Assembly: GCF_051401765.1 (NCBI RefSeq)
Contig: NW_027480594.1
Span: forward strand, 372,001-436,000
Direction: 5' to 3'
Origin: Calliopsis andreniformis
Taxonomy: Eukaryota > Arthropoda > Insecta > Hymenoptera > Andrenidae
DNA: 64,000 nt
Shown piece after piece: positions 39,073-53,322 of this stretch. A program made the translations under genes and the position numbers. Below the pieces are notes generated by a model. That model ran no database searches. It saw only the letters and a program-made list of their open reading frames with translations, and was not told where the DNA came from. The first letter of the stretch is position 1. Every line of letters starts with the position of its first letter.

Positions 39073-40060
39073 TCAATCTTCAAACCACAATCCTCAGCCC
39101 TCAGTCCTCAAACCTCAATCCTCAATCCTCAATCCCCAATCCTCAATCCTTAGTCCTCAATCATCAATCCACAATCTTCAACACTCAATCCTCAATCCTC
39201 AATCCTCAATCCTCATTCCTCAATCATCAATCCTTAATCTTCAATACTCAATCCTCAATCCTCAATCGTCAGTCTTCTATCCTCAATACTCAATCTGCAA
39301 TCCTCAACACTCAATCCTCAATCCTCAATCCTCGTTCTTCAATCCTCAATACACAATACTCAATCTTCAATCATCAATCCTCAATCCTCATTTCCCAATG
39401 CTCTATCCTCAGTCCTCAGTCCTCAAACCTCAATCCTCAACCGTCAGCCCCCATCCTCAATCCTCAATCCTCAATCTACAATCCTCAATCCTCAATCCTC
39501 AATACTCAATCTTCAATCCTCAATCCTTAGTCCTCAAACCTCAATTCTGAATCCTCAATCCTGAATCCTCAATCTTCAGACCTCAGTCCTCAACAATCAG
39601 TTGTCAATCCTCAATCCTCAATAGAATATCATCAATTCAAGGTTTTCAATAGTCAATACTCAATCTGCAATCTTCAAACCTCTATCCACAAACATCAATT
39701 CTCATCACTCAACACTCAATCCTCAGTCCTCAATCATCAATCCTCAATCTTGAATACTCAATCCTTAATCCTCAATCCTCAATACTCAATCTTCAATCCT
39801 CAATCCTTAGTCCTCAAACCTCAATTCTGGATCCAAAATCCTTAATCCTCAATCTTCAGACCTCAGTCCTCAACAATCTGTTGTCAATCCTCAATCCTCA
39901 ATAGAATATTCTCAATTCAAAGTTTTCAATACTCAATACTCAATCTGCAATCTTCAAACCTCTGTCCACAAACATCAATTCTCATCACTCAACACTCAAC
40001 ACTCAGTCCTCAATGTTCAATCCTCAATCCTCAATTCCCAATCTTCAATCCTCAATACTG
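39073..40060 (+). repeat. 10-kb-shift duplication, copy 1 (partner 49051-50190)
   Basis: Matches 49051 onward at 9978 bp (CTTCAAACCACAATCC landmark), changing to 10,132 bp at the A boxes (39620 to 49752; 39900 to 50032). The 154-bp step is 22 units that are missing here near 39330. Confidence 0.82.
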
Positions 40061-40749
40061 AATCTTCAATCCTCAATCCTCAATCCACAATCCTCAGTCC
40101 TCAAACCTCAATTCTGAATCCTCAATCCTGAGTCCTCAATCTTCGGCCCTCAGTCCTCAACAATCAATTGTCAATCCTCAATCCTCAATAGAATATCCTC
40201 AATTCACAGCTTTCAATACTCAATACTCAAACTGCAATCTTCAAACCTCTATCCACAAACATCAATTCTCATCACTCAACCCTCAACACTCAGTCCTCAA
40301 CGTTCAATCCTCAATCCTCAATCCCCAATCCTCAATCCTCAGTCCTCAATCATCAATCCTCAATCTTCAACACGCAATCCTCAATCCTCAATCCTCAATC
40401 CTCATTCCTCAATCATCAATACTTAATCTTCAATACTCAATCCTCAATCCTCAATCGTAAGTCTTCTATCCTCAATACTCAATCTTCAATCCTCAACACT
40501 CAATCCTCAATCCTCAATCCTCAATCCTCATTCTTCAATCCTCAATACCCAATCCTCAATCATCAATCTTCAATCCTCAATCCTCAGTCCTCAATCCTCT
40601 ATCCTCAATCGTCAGTCTTCAATCCTCAATACTCAATCTTCAATCCTCAATTCTCAAACCTCAATCCTCAATCCTCGTTCTTCAATCCTCAATACCCAAT
40701 ACTCAATCTTCACTCATCAATCCTCAATCCTCATTTCTCAATGCTCTAT
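40061..40749 (+). repeat. Second half of A doublet and flank
   Basis: A2 box 40187 plus the flank shared with 35349 and 38271. It ends at CTCTATCCTCAGTCC near 40750, the left junction of the 34.76-kb duplication. Confidence 0.7.
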
Positions 40750-42871
40750 CCTCAGTCCTCAGTCCTCAAACCTCAATCCTCAACCCTCAGCCCTCATCGT
40801 CAATCCTCAATCCTCAATCCTCAATCCTTAACCTTCAATCCTCAATACTCAAGCTTCAATCCTCAATCATCGATTCTCAACCCTCAATCCTCAATCCTCA
40901 ATCCTCAGTCCTCAATTCTCAATACTCAATCGTCAGCCTTCAATCCTCAATACTCAATCTTCTATCCTCAATCCTCAATCCTCAATCCTCAATCCTCATT
41001 CTTGAATTCTCAATACCCAATACTCAATCTTCAATCCTCAATCCTCAATCCTCAATTCTCAATCCTGTACCTTCAGTCCTCAATACTAAATCTTCAATCA
41101 TCAATCCTCGATCCTCAATCCTCAATACTCAATCCTCAATCGTCCGTCTTCTATCCTCAATACTCAATCTCCAATCCTCAACACTCAATCCTCAATCCTC
41201 AATCCTCAATCCTCAATCATCAATCCCCAATCTTCAATACTCAATACTCAATCCTCAATCCCCATTCCTCAATCCTCAATCATCTATCCTCAACCTTCAA
41301 TACTCATTCCTCAATCCTCAATCTTCAATCCTCAATACTCAACCATCAATCCTCAGTTCTCAACACTCAATAGAATATCCTGAATTCTCAGGATTCAATA
41401 CTCAAACCTCAATCCTCAACCCTCTGCCCTCATCCTCCGTCCTCAATCCTCAATCCTCAATCCTCATTCTTGAGTCCCCGATACACAATTTTCAATCCTC
41501 AATCCTCAATCCTCAATCCTCAATCCTCAATCCTCAGTCATTAATACTCAATCTTCAATACTCAATCCTCAATCCTCAATCCTCAATCCTCAATACTCAA
41601 TCCTCAATCCTCAATCCTCATTCCTCAATGATCAATCCTCAATCCTCAATCTTCAATCCTCAAAACTCAATCTTCAATCCTCAATCCTCAATCCTCAATC
41701 GTCAATCTTCAGTCCTCAATACACAATCCTCAATCCTGAATCTTCAATCGTCAATACTCATTCTTCAATCCTCAATCCTCAACCCTCGACCCTCAATTTT
41801 CATTCCTCAATCCTCAATCCTCAATCCTCAATCCTCAATCCTCAATCCTCAATCCTCAATCGTCAATCTTCAATCCTCAATACTCAATCTTCAATCCTCA
41901 ATCCTCAATCCTCAATCCTCAATCCTCATTCTTCAATCCTCAGTACCCAAACCTGAATCTTCAATCCTCAATCCTCAATACTCAATCCTCAATCCTCAAC
42001 ACTCATTCTTCAATCCTCAATACCCAATCCTCAATCTTCAATCCTCAATCCTCAATCCCCAATTCTCAATCCTCAATCCTCAGTCCTCAGTCCTCAATCC
42101 TCAATCATCAATCCTCAATACTCAATACTCAATCCTCAATCCCCAATCCTCAATCCTCAATCCTCAATTCTCATTCTTCAATCCTCACTACCCAATCCTC
42201 AATCTTCAATCCTCAATCCTCAATCCTCAATTCTCAATCCTCTATCTTCAATCCTAAATACTAAATCTTCGATCCTCAATCCTCAATCCTCAATCCTCAA
42301 TCCTCAATCCTCATTCTACAATCCTCAATACTCAATCTTGAATCATCAATCGTCAACTCTCAATCCTCAATCCTCAATCCTCAATCGTCACTCCTCAATC
42401 CCCAATCCTCAATCTTCGATCCTCAATCCTCAATCTTCAATCCTCAATCCTCAATCCTCAATCCTCAATCCTCGATCCTCAATCCTCAATTCTCAATCCT
42501 CAATCGTCAGTCTTCTATCCTCAATACTCAATCTTCAATCCACAACACTCAATCCTCAATCCTCAATCCTCAATCCTGATTCTTCAATTCTCAATACCCA
42601 ATCCTCAATCTTCAATCCTCAATCCTCAATCCTCAATTCTCAATCATCAATCCTCAGTCCTCAGTCCTCAAACCTCAATCCTCAATCCTCGTTCCTCAAT
42701 CCTGAATTTTCAATACCCAAAAGTCAATCTCCAATCCTAGATCCTCAATCCCCAATCCTCAGTCCTTAATACTCAATCTTCAATCCTCAATCGCCAGTCC
42801 TCAATCCTCAATCCTCTATGCTGAATCGTCAATCCTCAAGCCTCAGTCCTCAATCCTCAATCCTCAATCCT
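40750..42871 (+). repeat. Long-distance duplication, copy 2 (partner 5990-8111)
   Basis: Constant 34,760-bp shift from copy 1. B box at 41369. Differences are isolated bases (for example CTCCAATCC near 41169 where copy 1 has CTTCAATCC). Confidence 0.85.
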
Positions 42872-43740
42872 CATTCCCCAATCCTCATATCTCAACCCTC
42901 AATCCTTAACCCTTAGTCCCCATCCTCAATTCTCAATTCTCAATCCTCAATCCTCAATTCTCAATCTTCATACTCAATAATCAATCTCCAATCCTAGATA
43001 CTCAATCCTCAATCCTCAATCCCCAATCTTCAATCCTCAATATTCAATCTCCAATCCTAGATCCTCAATCCTCAATCCTCAATCCTCAATTCTCAATCCT
43101 CATTCTTCAAACCTCAATACCCAATTCTCAATCTTCATTCTCAATAATCAATCTCCAATCCTAGATCCTCAATCCTCAATCCTCAATCCCCAATCTTCAA
43201 TCCTCAATAATCAATCTGAAATCCTAGATCCTCAATCCTCAATCCTCAACCCTCAATCATCAATTATCATTCTTCAAACCTCAATACCCAATCCTCAATC
43301 TTCTATGCTCAATCCTCAATCCTCAATCCTCAATCCTCATTCTTGTATCCTCAATACCCAATACTCAATCTTCAATCCTCAATCCTCAATCCTCAATTCT
43401 CAATCCTCTACATTCAGTCCTCAATACTAAATCTTCAATCCTCAATCCTCGATCCTCAATCCTCAATCCTCAATCCTCAATCGTCCGTCTTCTATCCTCA
43501 ATACTCAATCTTCAATCCTCAACACTCAATCCTCAATCCTCAATCCTCAATCCTCAATACTCAACCATCAATCCTCAGTTCTCAACACTCAATAGAATAT
43601 CCTGAATTCTCAGGATTCAATACTCAAACCTCAATCCTCAACCCTCAGCCCTCATCCTCCGTCCTCAATCCTCAATCCTCAATCCTCAATCCACAATCCT
43701 CAATCCTCAGTCATCAATACTCAATCTTCAATACTCAATC
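42872..43740 (+). repeat. Continuation of the long-distance duplication after a 391-bp gap
   Basis: Matches 8502 onward at 34,369 bp, with B box 43591 corresponding to 9222. Only one copy of the 677-bp unit is present here, against two at 8721-10074. Either the tandem doubling came after the long-distance copy or one unit was lost. Confidence 0.8.
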
Positions 43741-45699
43741 CTAAATCCTCAATCCTCAATCCTCAATACTCAATCCTCAGTCCTCAATACTCAGTCATCA
43801 ATCCTCAATCTCCAATACTCAATCCTCAATCCTCAATCCTCTATCCTCAATCCTCAACCCTCAGTCCTCATTATCAGTTCTCAATTCTCAATCCTCAGTC
43901 CTCAGTCCTCAATCCTCAGTCCTCAATGATCAATCCTCAATCCTCAATCTTCAATCCTCAATACTCAACCTTCAATCCTCAATCCTCAATCCTCAATCGT
44001 CAATCTTCAGTCCTCAATACTCAATCCTCAATCCTCAATCTTCAATCGTCAATACTCATTCTTCAATCCTCAATCCTCAACCCTCGACCCTCAATTTTCA
44101 TTCCTCAATCCTCAATCCTCAATCCTCAACCCTCATTCTTCAATCCTCAATACCCAATCCTCAATCTACAATCCTCAATCCTCAATCCTCAATTCTCAAT
44201 CCTCAATCCTCAATCCTCAGTCCTCAGTCCTCAAACCTCAATCCTCAACTCTCAGCCCTCATCCTCAATACTGAATCCTCAATCCACAATCCTCAGTCCT
44301 CAGTCATCAAACCTCAATCCTCAATCCTCTATCCCCAATCCTCAATCCTCAGTCCTCAATCATCAATCCTCAATCTTCAATACTCAATCCTCAATCCTCA
44401 ATCCTCAATCCTCATTCCTCAATCATCAATCCTTAATCTTCAATACTCAATCCTCAATCCTCAATCGTCAGTCTTCTATCCTCAATACTCAACCTTCAAT
44501 CCTCAACACTCAATCCTCAATCCTCAATCCTCAATCCTCATTCTTCAATCCTCAATACCCAATCCTCAATCATCAATCTTCAATCCTCAATCCTCAGTCC
44601 TCAATCCTCAATCCTCAATCGTCAGGCTTCAATCCTCAATACTCAATCTTCTATCCCCAATCCTCAAACCTCAATCCTCAATCCTCATTCTTCAATCCTC
44701 AATACCCAATACTCAATCTTCAATCATCAATCCTCAATCCTCATTTCTGAATGCTCTATCCTCAGTCCTCAGTCCTCAAACCTCAACCCTCAACCGTCAG
44801 CCCCCATCCTCAATCCTCAATACTCAATCTTCAATCCTGAATCCTCAATCCTCAATACTCAATCTTCAATCCTCAATCCTCAGACCTCAAACCTCAATTC
44901 TGAATCCTCAATCCTGAATCCTCAATCTTCAGACCTCAGTCCTCAACAATCTGTTGTCAATCCTCAATCCTCAATAGAATATCCTCAATTCAAAGTTTTC
45001 AATAGTCAACACTCAATCTGCAATCTTCAAACCTCTATCCACAAACATCAATTCTCATCACTCAACACTCAATCCTCAGTCCTCAATCATCAATCCTCAA
45101 TCTTCAATACTCAATCCTCAATCCTCAATCCTCAATCCTCATTCCTCAATCATCAGTCCTCAATCTTCAACACTCAATCCCCAATCCTCAATCGTCAGTC
45201 TTCTATCCTCAATACTCAATCTTCAATCCTCAACACTCAATCCTCTATCCTCAATCCTCAATCCTCATTCTTCAATCCTCAATACCCAATCCTCAATCAT
45301 CAATCTTCAATCCTCAATCCTCAGTCCTCAATCCTCAATCCTCAATCGTCAGGCTTCAATCCTCGATACTCGATCTTCTATCCTCAATCCTCAAACCTCA
45401 ATCCTCAATCCTCATTCTTCAATCCTCAATACCCAATACTCAATCTTCAATCATCAATCCTCAATCCTCATTTCTCAATGCTCTATCCTCAGTCCTCAGT
45501 CCTCAAACCTCAATTCTCAACCGTCAGCCCCCATCCTCAATCCTCAATACTCAATCTTCAATCCTGAATCCTCAATCCTCAATACTCAATCTTCAATCCT
45601 CAATCCTTAGTCCTCAAACCTCAATTCTGAATCCTCAATCCTGAATCCTCAATCTTCAGACCTCAGTCCTCAACAATCTGTTGTCAATCCTCAATCCTC
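43741..45699 (+). repeat. Block shared with 10.2-12.1 kb and 50.6-52.6 kb
   Basis: Shift to the 50.6-kb copy is exactly 6896 bp (B box 43591 to 50487; A box 44973 to 51869; A box 45700 aligned with 52596). After 45700 this copy follows a different path: it has TTTTCAATACTCTATAC where 52596 has TTTTCAATAGTCAATAC. The real partner of 45700 is therefore 53323, and the 50.6-kb region carries one more 727-bp unit. Confidence 0.85.
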
Positions 45700-48600
45700 A
45701 ATAGAATATCCTCAATTCAAAGTTTTCAATACTCTATACTCAATCTGCAATCTTCAAAACTCTATCCACAAACATCAATTCCCATCACTCATCTCTCAAC
45801 ACTCAGTCCTCAATGTTCAATCCTCAATCCTCAATTCCCAATCATCAATCCTCAATACTGAATCTTCAATCCTCAATCCTCAATCCACAATCGTCAGACC
45901 TCAAACCTCAATTCTGAATCCTCAATCCTGAGTCCTCAATCTTCGTCCCTCAGTCCTCAACAATCAATTGTCAATCCTCAATTCTCAATAGAATATCCTC
46001 AATTCACAGCTTTCAATACTCAATTCTCAAACTGCAATCTTCAAACCTGTATCCACAAACATCAATACTCATCACTCAACCCTCAACACTCAGTCCTCAA
46101 CGTTCAATCCTCAATCCTCTATCCTCAATCCTCAATCGTCAATCTTCAATCCTCAATACTCAATCTTCAATCCTCAATCCTCAATCCTCAATCCTCAAAC
46201 CTCATTCTTCAATCCTCAGTACCCAAACCTGAACCTTCAATCCTCAATCCTCAATCCTCAATCCTCAATCCTCAACCCTCATTCTTCAATCCTCAATACC
46301 CAATCCTCAATCTTCATTCCTCAATCCTCAATCCCCAATTCTCAATCCTCAATCCTCTGTCCTCAGTCCTCAAACCTCAATCATCAACCCTCAGCCCTCA
46401 TCGTCAATCCTCAATCCTCAATCCTCAATCCTTAACCTTCAACCCTCAACACTCAATCTTCAATCCTCAATCATCAATTCTCAACCCTCAATCCTCAATC
46501 CTCAATCCTCAGTCCTCAATTCTCAATACTCAATCGTCATTCTTCAATCCTCAATACTCAATCTTCTATCCTCAATCCTCAATCCTCAATCCTCAATTCT
46601 CAACCCTCTACCTTCAGTCCTCAATACTAAATCTTCAATCCTCAATCCTCGATCCTCAATCCTCAATCCTCAATCCTCAATCGTCCGTCTTCTATCCTCA
46701 ATACTCAATCTTCAATCCTCAACACTCAATCATCAATCCTCAATCCTCAATCCTCATTCTTCAATCCTCTCTACCCAATCCTCAATCTTCAATCCTCAAT
46801 CCTCAATCCTCAATACTCAATCCTCTATCTTCAATCCTAAATACTAAATCTTCAATTCTCAATCCTCAATCCTCAATCCTCAATCCTCAATCCTCATTCT
46901 ACAATCCTCAATACTCAATCTTGAATCATCAATCGTCAACTCTCAATCCTCAATTCTCAATCCTCAATCGTCACTCCTCAATCCCCAATCCTCAATCTTC
47001 AATCCTCAATCCTCAATCCTCAATCCTCGATCCTCAATCCTCAATCCTCAATCCTCAATCATCAATCCTCAATCTTCAATACTCAATACTCAATCCTCAA
47101 TCCCCAATCCTCAATCCTCAATCATCAATCCTCAACCTTCAATACTCATTCCTCAATCCTCAATCTTCAATCCTCAATACTCAACCATCAATCCTCAGTT
47201 CTCAACACACAATAGAATATCCTGAATTCTCAGGATTCAATACTCAAACCGCAATCCTCAACCCTCAGCCCTCATCCTCCGTCCTCAATCCTCAATCGTC
47301 AATCCTCATTCTTGAGTCCCCGATACTCAATTTGCAATACTCAATCCTCAATCCTCAATCCTCAATCCTCAATCCTCAGTCGTCAATACTCAATCTTCAA
47401 TACTCAATCCTCAATCCTCAATCCTCAATCCTCAATACTCAATCCTCAATCCTCAATCCTCATTCCTCAAACCTCAATCCACAACCCTCAGTCCTCATCC
47501 TCAATTCTCAATTCTCAATCCTCAATCCTCAATCCTCAATCTTCAATCCTTAATAATCAATTTTCAATCCTCAATCCTCAATACTCAGTTATCAATCCTC
47601 AATCTTCAATACTCAATCCTCAATCCTCAATCCTCTATCCTCAATCCTCAACCCTCAGTCCTCATTATCAGTTCTCAATTCTCAATCCTCAATCCTCAGT
47701 CCTCAATCCTCAGTCCTCAATGATCAATCCTCAATCCTCAATCTTCAATCCTCAATACTCAATCTTCAATCCTCAATCCTCAATCCTCAATCGTCAATCT
47801 TCAGTCCTCATTACTCAATCCTCAATCCTCAATCTTCAATCGTCAATACTCATTCTTCAATCCTCAATCCTCAACCCTCAACGCTCAATTTTCATTCCTC
47901 AATCCTCAATCCTCAATCCTCAATCCTCTTTCTTCAATCCTCAATACCCAATCCTCAATCTTCAATCCTCAATCCTCAATCCTCAATTCTCAATCCTCAA
48001 TCCTCAATACTCAATCCTCAATCCTCAATCCTCATTCCTCAAACCTCAACCCACATCCCTCAGTCCTCATCCTCAATTCTCAATTCTCAATCCTCAATCC
48101 TCAATCCTCAATCTTCAATCCTCAATCCTCAATCCTCAATTCTCGATCCTCAATCCTCAGTCCTCAGTCCTCAAACCTCAATCCTCAACTCTCAGCCCTC
48201 ATCCTCAATACTGAATCCTCAATTCTCAATCCTCAATCTTCAATCCTCAATCCTCAATCCTCAGTCCTCAATCCTCAATCCTCAATCGTCTGTCTTCAAT
48301 CCTCAATACTCAATCTTCAATCCTCAGTCCTCAAACCTCAATCCTCAATCCTCATTCTTCGATCCTCAATACCCAATACTCAATCTTCAATCCTCAATCC
48401 TCAATCCTCATGTCTCAATGCTCTATCCTCAGTCCTCAGTCCTCAAACCTCAATCCTGAACCGTCAGCCCCCATCCTCAATCGTCAATACTCAATCTTCA
48501 ATCCTCAATCCTCAATCCTCAATACTCAATCTTCAATCCTCAATCCTTAGTCCTCAAACCTCAATTCTGAGTCCAAAATCCTGAATCCTCAATCTTCAGA

Positions 48601-49050
48601 CCTCAGTCCTCAACAATCTGTTGTCAATCCTCAATCCTCAATAGAATATCCTCAATTCAAGGTTTTCAATACTCAATACTCAATCTGCAATCTTCAAACC
48701 TCTATCCACAAACATCAATTCTCATCACTCAACACTCAACACTCAGTCCTCAATGTTCAATCCTCAATCCTCAATTCCCAATCTTCAATCCTCAATACTG
48801 AATCTTCAATCCTCAATCCTCAATCCACAATCGTCAGCCCTCAAACCTCAATTCTGAATCCTCAATCCTGAGTCCTCAATCTTCGGCCCTCAGTCCTCAA
48901 CAATCAGTTGTCAATCCTCAATCCTCAATAGAATATCCTCAATTCACAGCTTTCAATACTCAATACTCAAACTGCAATCTTCAAACCTCTATCCACAAAC
49001 ATCAATACTCATCACTCAACCCTCAACACTCAGTCCTCAACGTTCAATCC
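45700..49050 (+). repeat. 7.7-kb-shift duplication, copy 1 (partner 53323-56735)
   Basis: A doublet 45700/45987 maps to 53323/53610 (7623 bp), B box 47211 to 54897 (7686 bp) and A doublet 48640/48927 to 56319/56606 (7679 bp). The steps of +63 and -7 bp are 9 units and 1 unit. It ends near 49050, where the sequence switches to the 39.07-kb relative. Confidence 0.86.
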
Positions 49051-50190
49051 TCAATCTTCAAACCACAATCCTCAGCCCTCAGTCCTCAAACCTCAATCCT
49101 CAATCCTCAATCCCCAATCCTCAATCCTTAGTCCTCAATCATCAATCCACAATCTTCAACACTCAATCCTCAATCCTCAATCCTCAATCCTCATTCCTCA
49201 ATCATCAATCCTTAATCTTCAATACTCAATCCTCAATCCTCAATCGTCAGTCTTCTATCCTCAATACTCAATCTGCAATCCTCAACACTCAATCCTCAAT
49301 CCTCAATCCTCAATCCTCATTCTTCAATCCTCAATACGCAATCCTCAATCATCAATCTTCAATCCTCAATCCTCAGTCCTCAATCCTCTATCCTCAATCG
49401 TCAGTCTTCAATCCTCAATACTCAGTCTTCAATCCTCAATCCTCAAACCTCAATCCTCAATCCTCGTTCTTCAATCCTCAATACACAATACTCAATCTTC
49501 AATCATCAATCCTCAATCCTCATTTCCCAATGCTCTATCCTCAGTCCTCAGTCCTCAAACCTCAATCCTCAACCGTCAGCCCCCATCCTCAATCCTCAAT
49601 CCTCAATCTTCAATCCTCAATCCTCAATCCTCAATACTCAATCTTCAATCCTCAATCCTTAGTCCTCAAACCTCAATTCTGAATCCTCAATCCTGAATCC
49701 TCAATCTTCAGACCTCAGTCCTCAACAATCAGTTGTCAATCCTCAATCCTCAATAGAATATCATCAATTCAAGGTTTTCAATAGTCAATACTCAATCTGC
49801 AATCTTCAAACCTCTATCCACAAACATCAATTCTCATCACTCAACACTCAATCCTCAGTCCTCAATCATCAATCCTCAATATTGAATACTCAATCCTTAA
49901 TCCTCAATCCTCAATACTCAATCTTCAATCCTCAATCCTTAGTCCTCAAACCTCAATTCTGGATCCAAAATCCTTAATCCTCAATCTTCAGACCTCAGTC
50001 CTCAACAATCTGTTGTCAATCCTCAATCCTCAATAGAATATTCTCAATTCAAAGTTTTCAATACTCAATACTCAATCTGCAATCTTCAAACCTCTGTCCA
50101 CAAACATCAATTCTCATCACTCAACACTCAACACTCAGTCCTCAATGTTCAATCCTCAATCCTCAATTCCCAATCTTCAATCCTCAATAC
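49051..50190 (+). repeat. 10-kb-shift duplication, copy 2
   Basis: Copy of 39073-40060 with 154 additional bases near 49310. A boxes 49752 and 50032 are 280 bp apart (40 units), one unit fewer than the 287-bp doublets, and both are of the A1 type. Near 50190 it switches to the 43.3-kb relative. Confidence 0.8.
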
Positions 50191-52595
50191 TGAATCTTCT
50201 ATCCTCAATCCTCAATCCTCAATCCTCAATCCTCATTCTTGAATTCTCAATACCCAATACTCAATCTTCAATCCTCAATCCTCAATCCTCAATTCTCAAT
50301 CCTCTACATTCAGTCCTCAATACTAAATCTTCAATCCTCAATCCTCGATCCTCAATCCTCAATCCTCAATCCTCAATCGTCCGTCTTCTATCCTCAATAC
50401 TCAATCTTCAATCCTCAACACTCAATCCTCAATCCTCAATCCTCAATCCTCAATACTCAACCATCAATCCTCAGTTCTCAACACTCAATAGAATATCCTG
50501 AATTCTCAGGATTCAATACTCAAACCTCAATCCTCAACCCTCAGCCCTCATCCTCCGTCCTCAATCCTCAATCCTCAATCCTCAATCCACAATCCTCAAT
50601 CCTCAGTCATCAATACTCAATCTTCAATACTCAATCCTAAATCCTCAATCCTCAATCCTCAATACTCAATCCTCAGTCCTCAATACTCAGTCATCAATCC
50701 TCAATCTCCAATACTCAATCCTCAATCCTCAATCCTCTATCCTCAATCCTCAACCCTCAGTCCTCATTATCAGTTCTCAATTCTCAATCCTCAGTCCTCA
50801 GACCTCAATCCTCAGTCCTCAATGATCAATCCTCAATCCTCAATCTTCAATCCTCAATACTCAACCTTCAATCCTCAATCCTCAATCCTCAATCGTCAAT
50901 CTTCAGTCCTCAATACTCAATCCTCAATCCTCAATCTTCAATCGTCAATACTCATTCTTCAATCCTCAATCCTCAACCCTCGACCCTCAATTTTCATTCC
51001 TCAATCCTCAATCCTCAATCCTCAACCCTCATTCTTCAATCCTCAATACCCAATCCTCAATCTACAATCCTCAATCCTCAATCCTCAATTCTCAATCCTC
51101 AATCCTCAATCCTCAGTCCTCAGTCCTCAAACCTCAATCCTCAACTCTCAGCCCTCATCCTCAATACTGAATCCTCAATCCACAATCCTCAGTCCTCAGT
51201 CATCAAACCTCAATCCTCAATCCTCTATCCCCAATCCTCAATCCTCAGTCCTCAATCATCAATCCTCAATCTTCAATACTCAATCCTCAATCCTCAATCC
51301 TCAATCCTCATTCCTCAATCATCAATCCTTAATCTTCAATACTCAATCCTCAATCCTCAATCGTCAGTCTTCTATCCTCAATACTCAACCTTCAATCCTC
51401 AACACTCAATCCTCAATCCTCAATCCTCAATCCTCATTCTTCAATCCTCAATACCCAATCCTCAATCATCAATCTTCAATCCTCAATCCTCAGTCCTCAA
51501 TCCTCAATCCTCAATCGTCAGGCTTCAATCCTCAATACTCAATCTTCTATCCCCAATCCTCAAACCTCAATCCTCAATCCTCATTCTTCAATCCTCAATA
51601 CCCAATACTCAATCTTCAATCATCAATCCTCAATCCTCATTTCTCAATGCTCTATCCTCAGTCCTCAGTCCTCAAACCTCAACCCTCAACCGTCAGCCCC
51701 CATCCTCAATCCTCAATACTCAATCTTCAATCCTGAATCCTCAATCCTCAATACTCAATCTTCAATCCTCAATCCTCAGACCTCAAACCTCAATTCTGAA
51801 TCCTCAATCCTGAATCCTCAATCTTCAGACCTCAGTCCTCAACAATCTGTTGTCAATCCTCAATCCTCAATAGAATATCCTCAATTCAAAGTTTTCAATA
51901 GTCAACACTCAATCTGCAATCTTCAAACCTCTATCCACAAACATCAATTCTCATCACTCAACACTCAATCCTCAGTCCTCAATCATCAATCCTCAATCTT
52001 CAATACTCAATCCTCAATCCTCAATCCTCAATCCTCATTCCTCAATCATCAGTCCTCAATCTTCAACACTCAATCCCCAATCCTCAATCGTCAGTCTTCT
52101 ATCCTCAATACTCAATCTTCAATCCTCAACACTCAATCCTCTATCCTCAATCCTCAATCCTCATTCTTCAATCCTCAATACCCAATCCTCAATCATCAAT
52201 CTTCAATCCTCAATCCTCAGTCCTCAATCCTCAATCCTCAATCGTCAGGCTTCAATCCTCGATACTCGATCTTCTATCCTCAATCCTCAAACCTCAATCC
52301 TCAATCCTCATTCTTCAATCCTCAATACCCAATACTCAATCTTCAATCATCAATCCTCAATCCTCATTTCTCAATGCTCTATCCTCAGTCCTCAGTCCTC
52401 AAACCTCAATTCTCAACCGTCAGCCCCCATCCTCAATCCTCAATACTCAATCTTCAATCCTGAATCCTCAATCCTCAATACTCAATCTTCAATCCTCAAT
52501 CCTTAGTCCTCAAACCTCAATTCTGAATCCTCAATCCTGAATCCTCAATCTTCAGACCTCAGTCCTCAACAATCTGTTGTCAATCCTCAATCCTC
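50191..52595 (+). repeat. 6.9-kb-shift duplication, copy 2 (partner 43295-45699)
   Basis: Constant 6896-bp shift over about 2.4 kb, including B box 50487 and A box 51869. The open + frame 50822-51736 lies here and is a repeat artefact. Confidence 0.86.
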
Positions 52596-53322
52596 AATAG
52601 AATATCCTCAATTCAAAGTTTTCAATAGTCAATACTCAATCTGCAATCTTCAAACCTCTATCCACAAACATCAATTCTCATTACTCAACACTCAATCCTC
52701 AGTCCTCAATCATCAATCCTCAATCTTCAATACTCAATCCTCAATCCTCAATCCTCAATCCTCATTCCTCAATCATCAGTCCTCAATCTTCAACACTCAA
52801 TCCTCAATCCTCAATCGTCAGTCTTCTATCCTCAATACTCAATCTTCAATCCTCAACACTCAATCATCTATCCTCAATCCTCAATCCTCATTCTTCAATC
52901 CTCAATACCCAATCCTCAATCTTCAATCCTCAATCCTCAATCCTCAGTCCTCAATCCTCAATCCTCAATCGTCAGTCTTCAATCCTCGATACTCAATCTT
53001 CAATCCTCAATCCTCAAACCTCAATCCTCAATCCTCATTCTTCGATCCTCAATACCCAATACTCAATCTTCAATCCTCAATCCTCAATCCTCATTTCTCA
53101 ATGCTCTATCCTCAGTCCTCAGTACTCAGACCTCAATCCTGAACCGTCATCCCCCATCCTCAATCGCCAATACTCAATCTTCAATCCTCAATCCTCAATC
53201 CTCAATACTCAATCTTCAATTCTCAATCCTTAGTCCTCAAACCTCAATTCTGAATCCAAAATCCTGAATCCTCAACCTTCAGACCTCAGTCCTCAACAAT
53301 CTGTTGTCAATCCTCAATCCTC
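52596..53322 (+). repeat. Extra 727-bp higher-order unit
   Basis: Lies between A boxes 52596 and 53323. It matches 12133-12859 (shift 40,463 bp) and has no separate counterpart at 45.7 kb. Confidence 0.82.
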
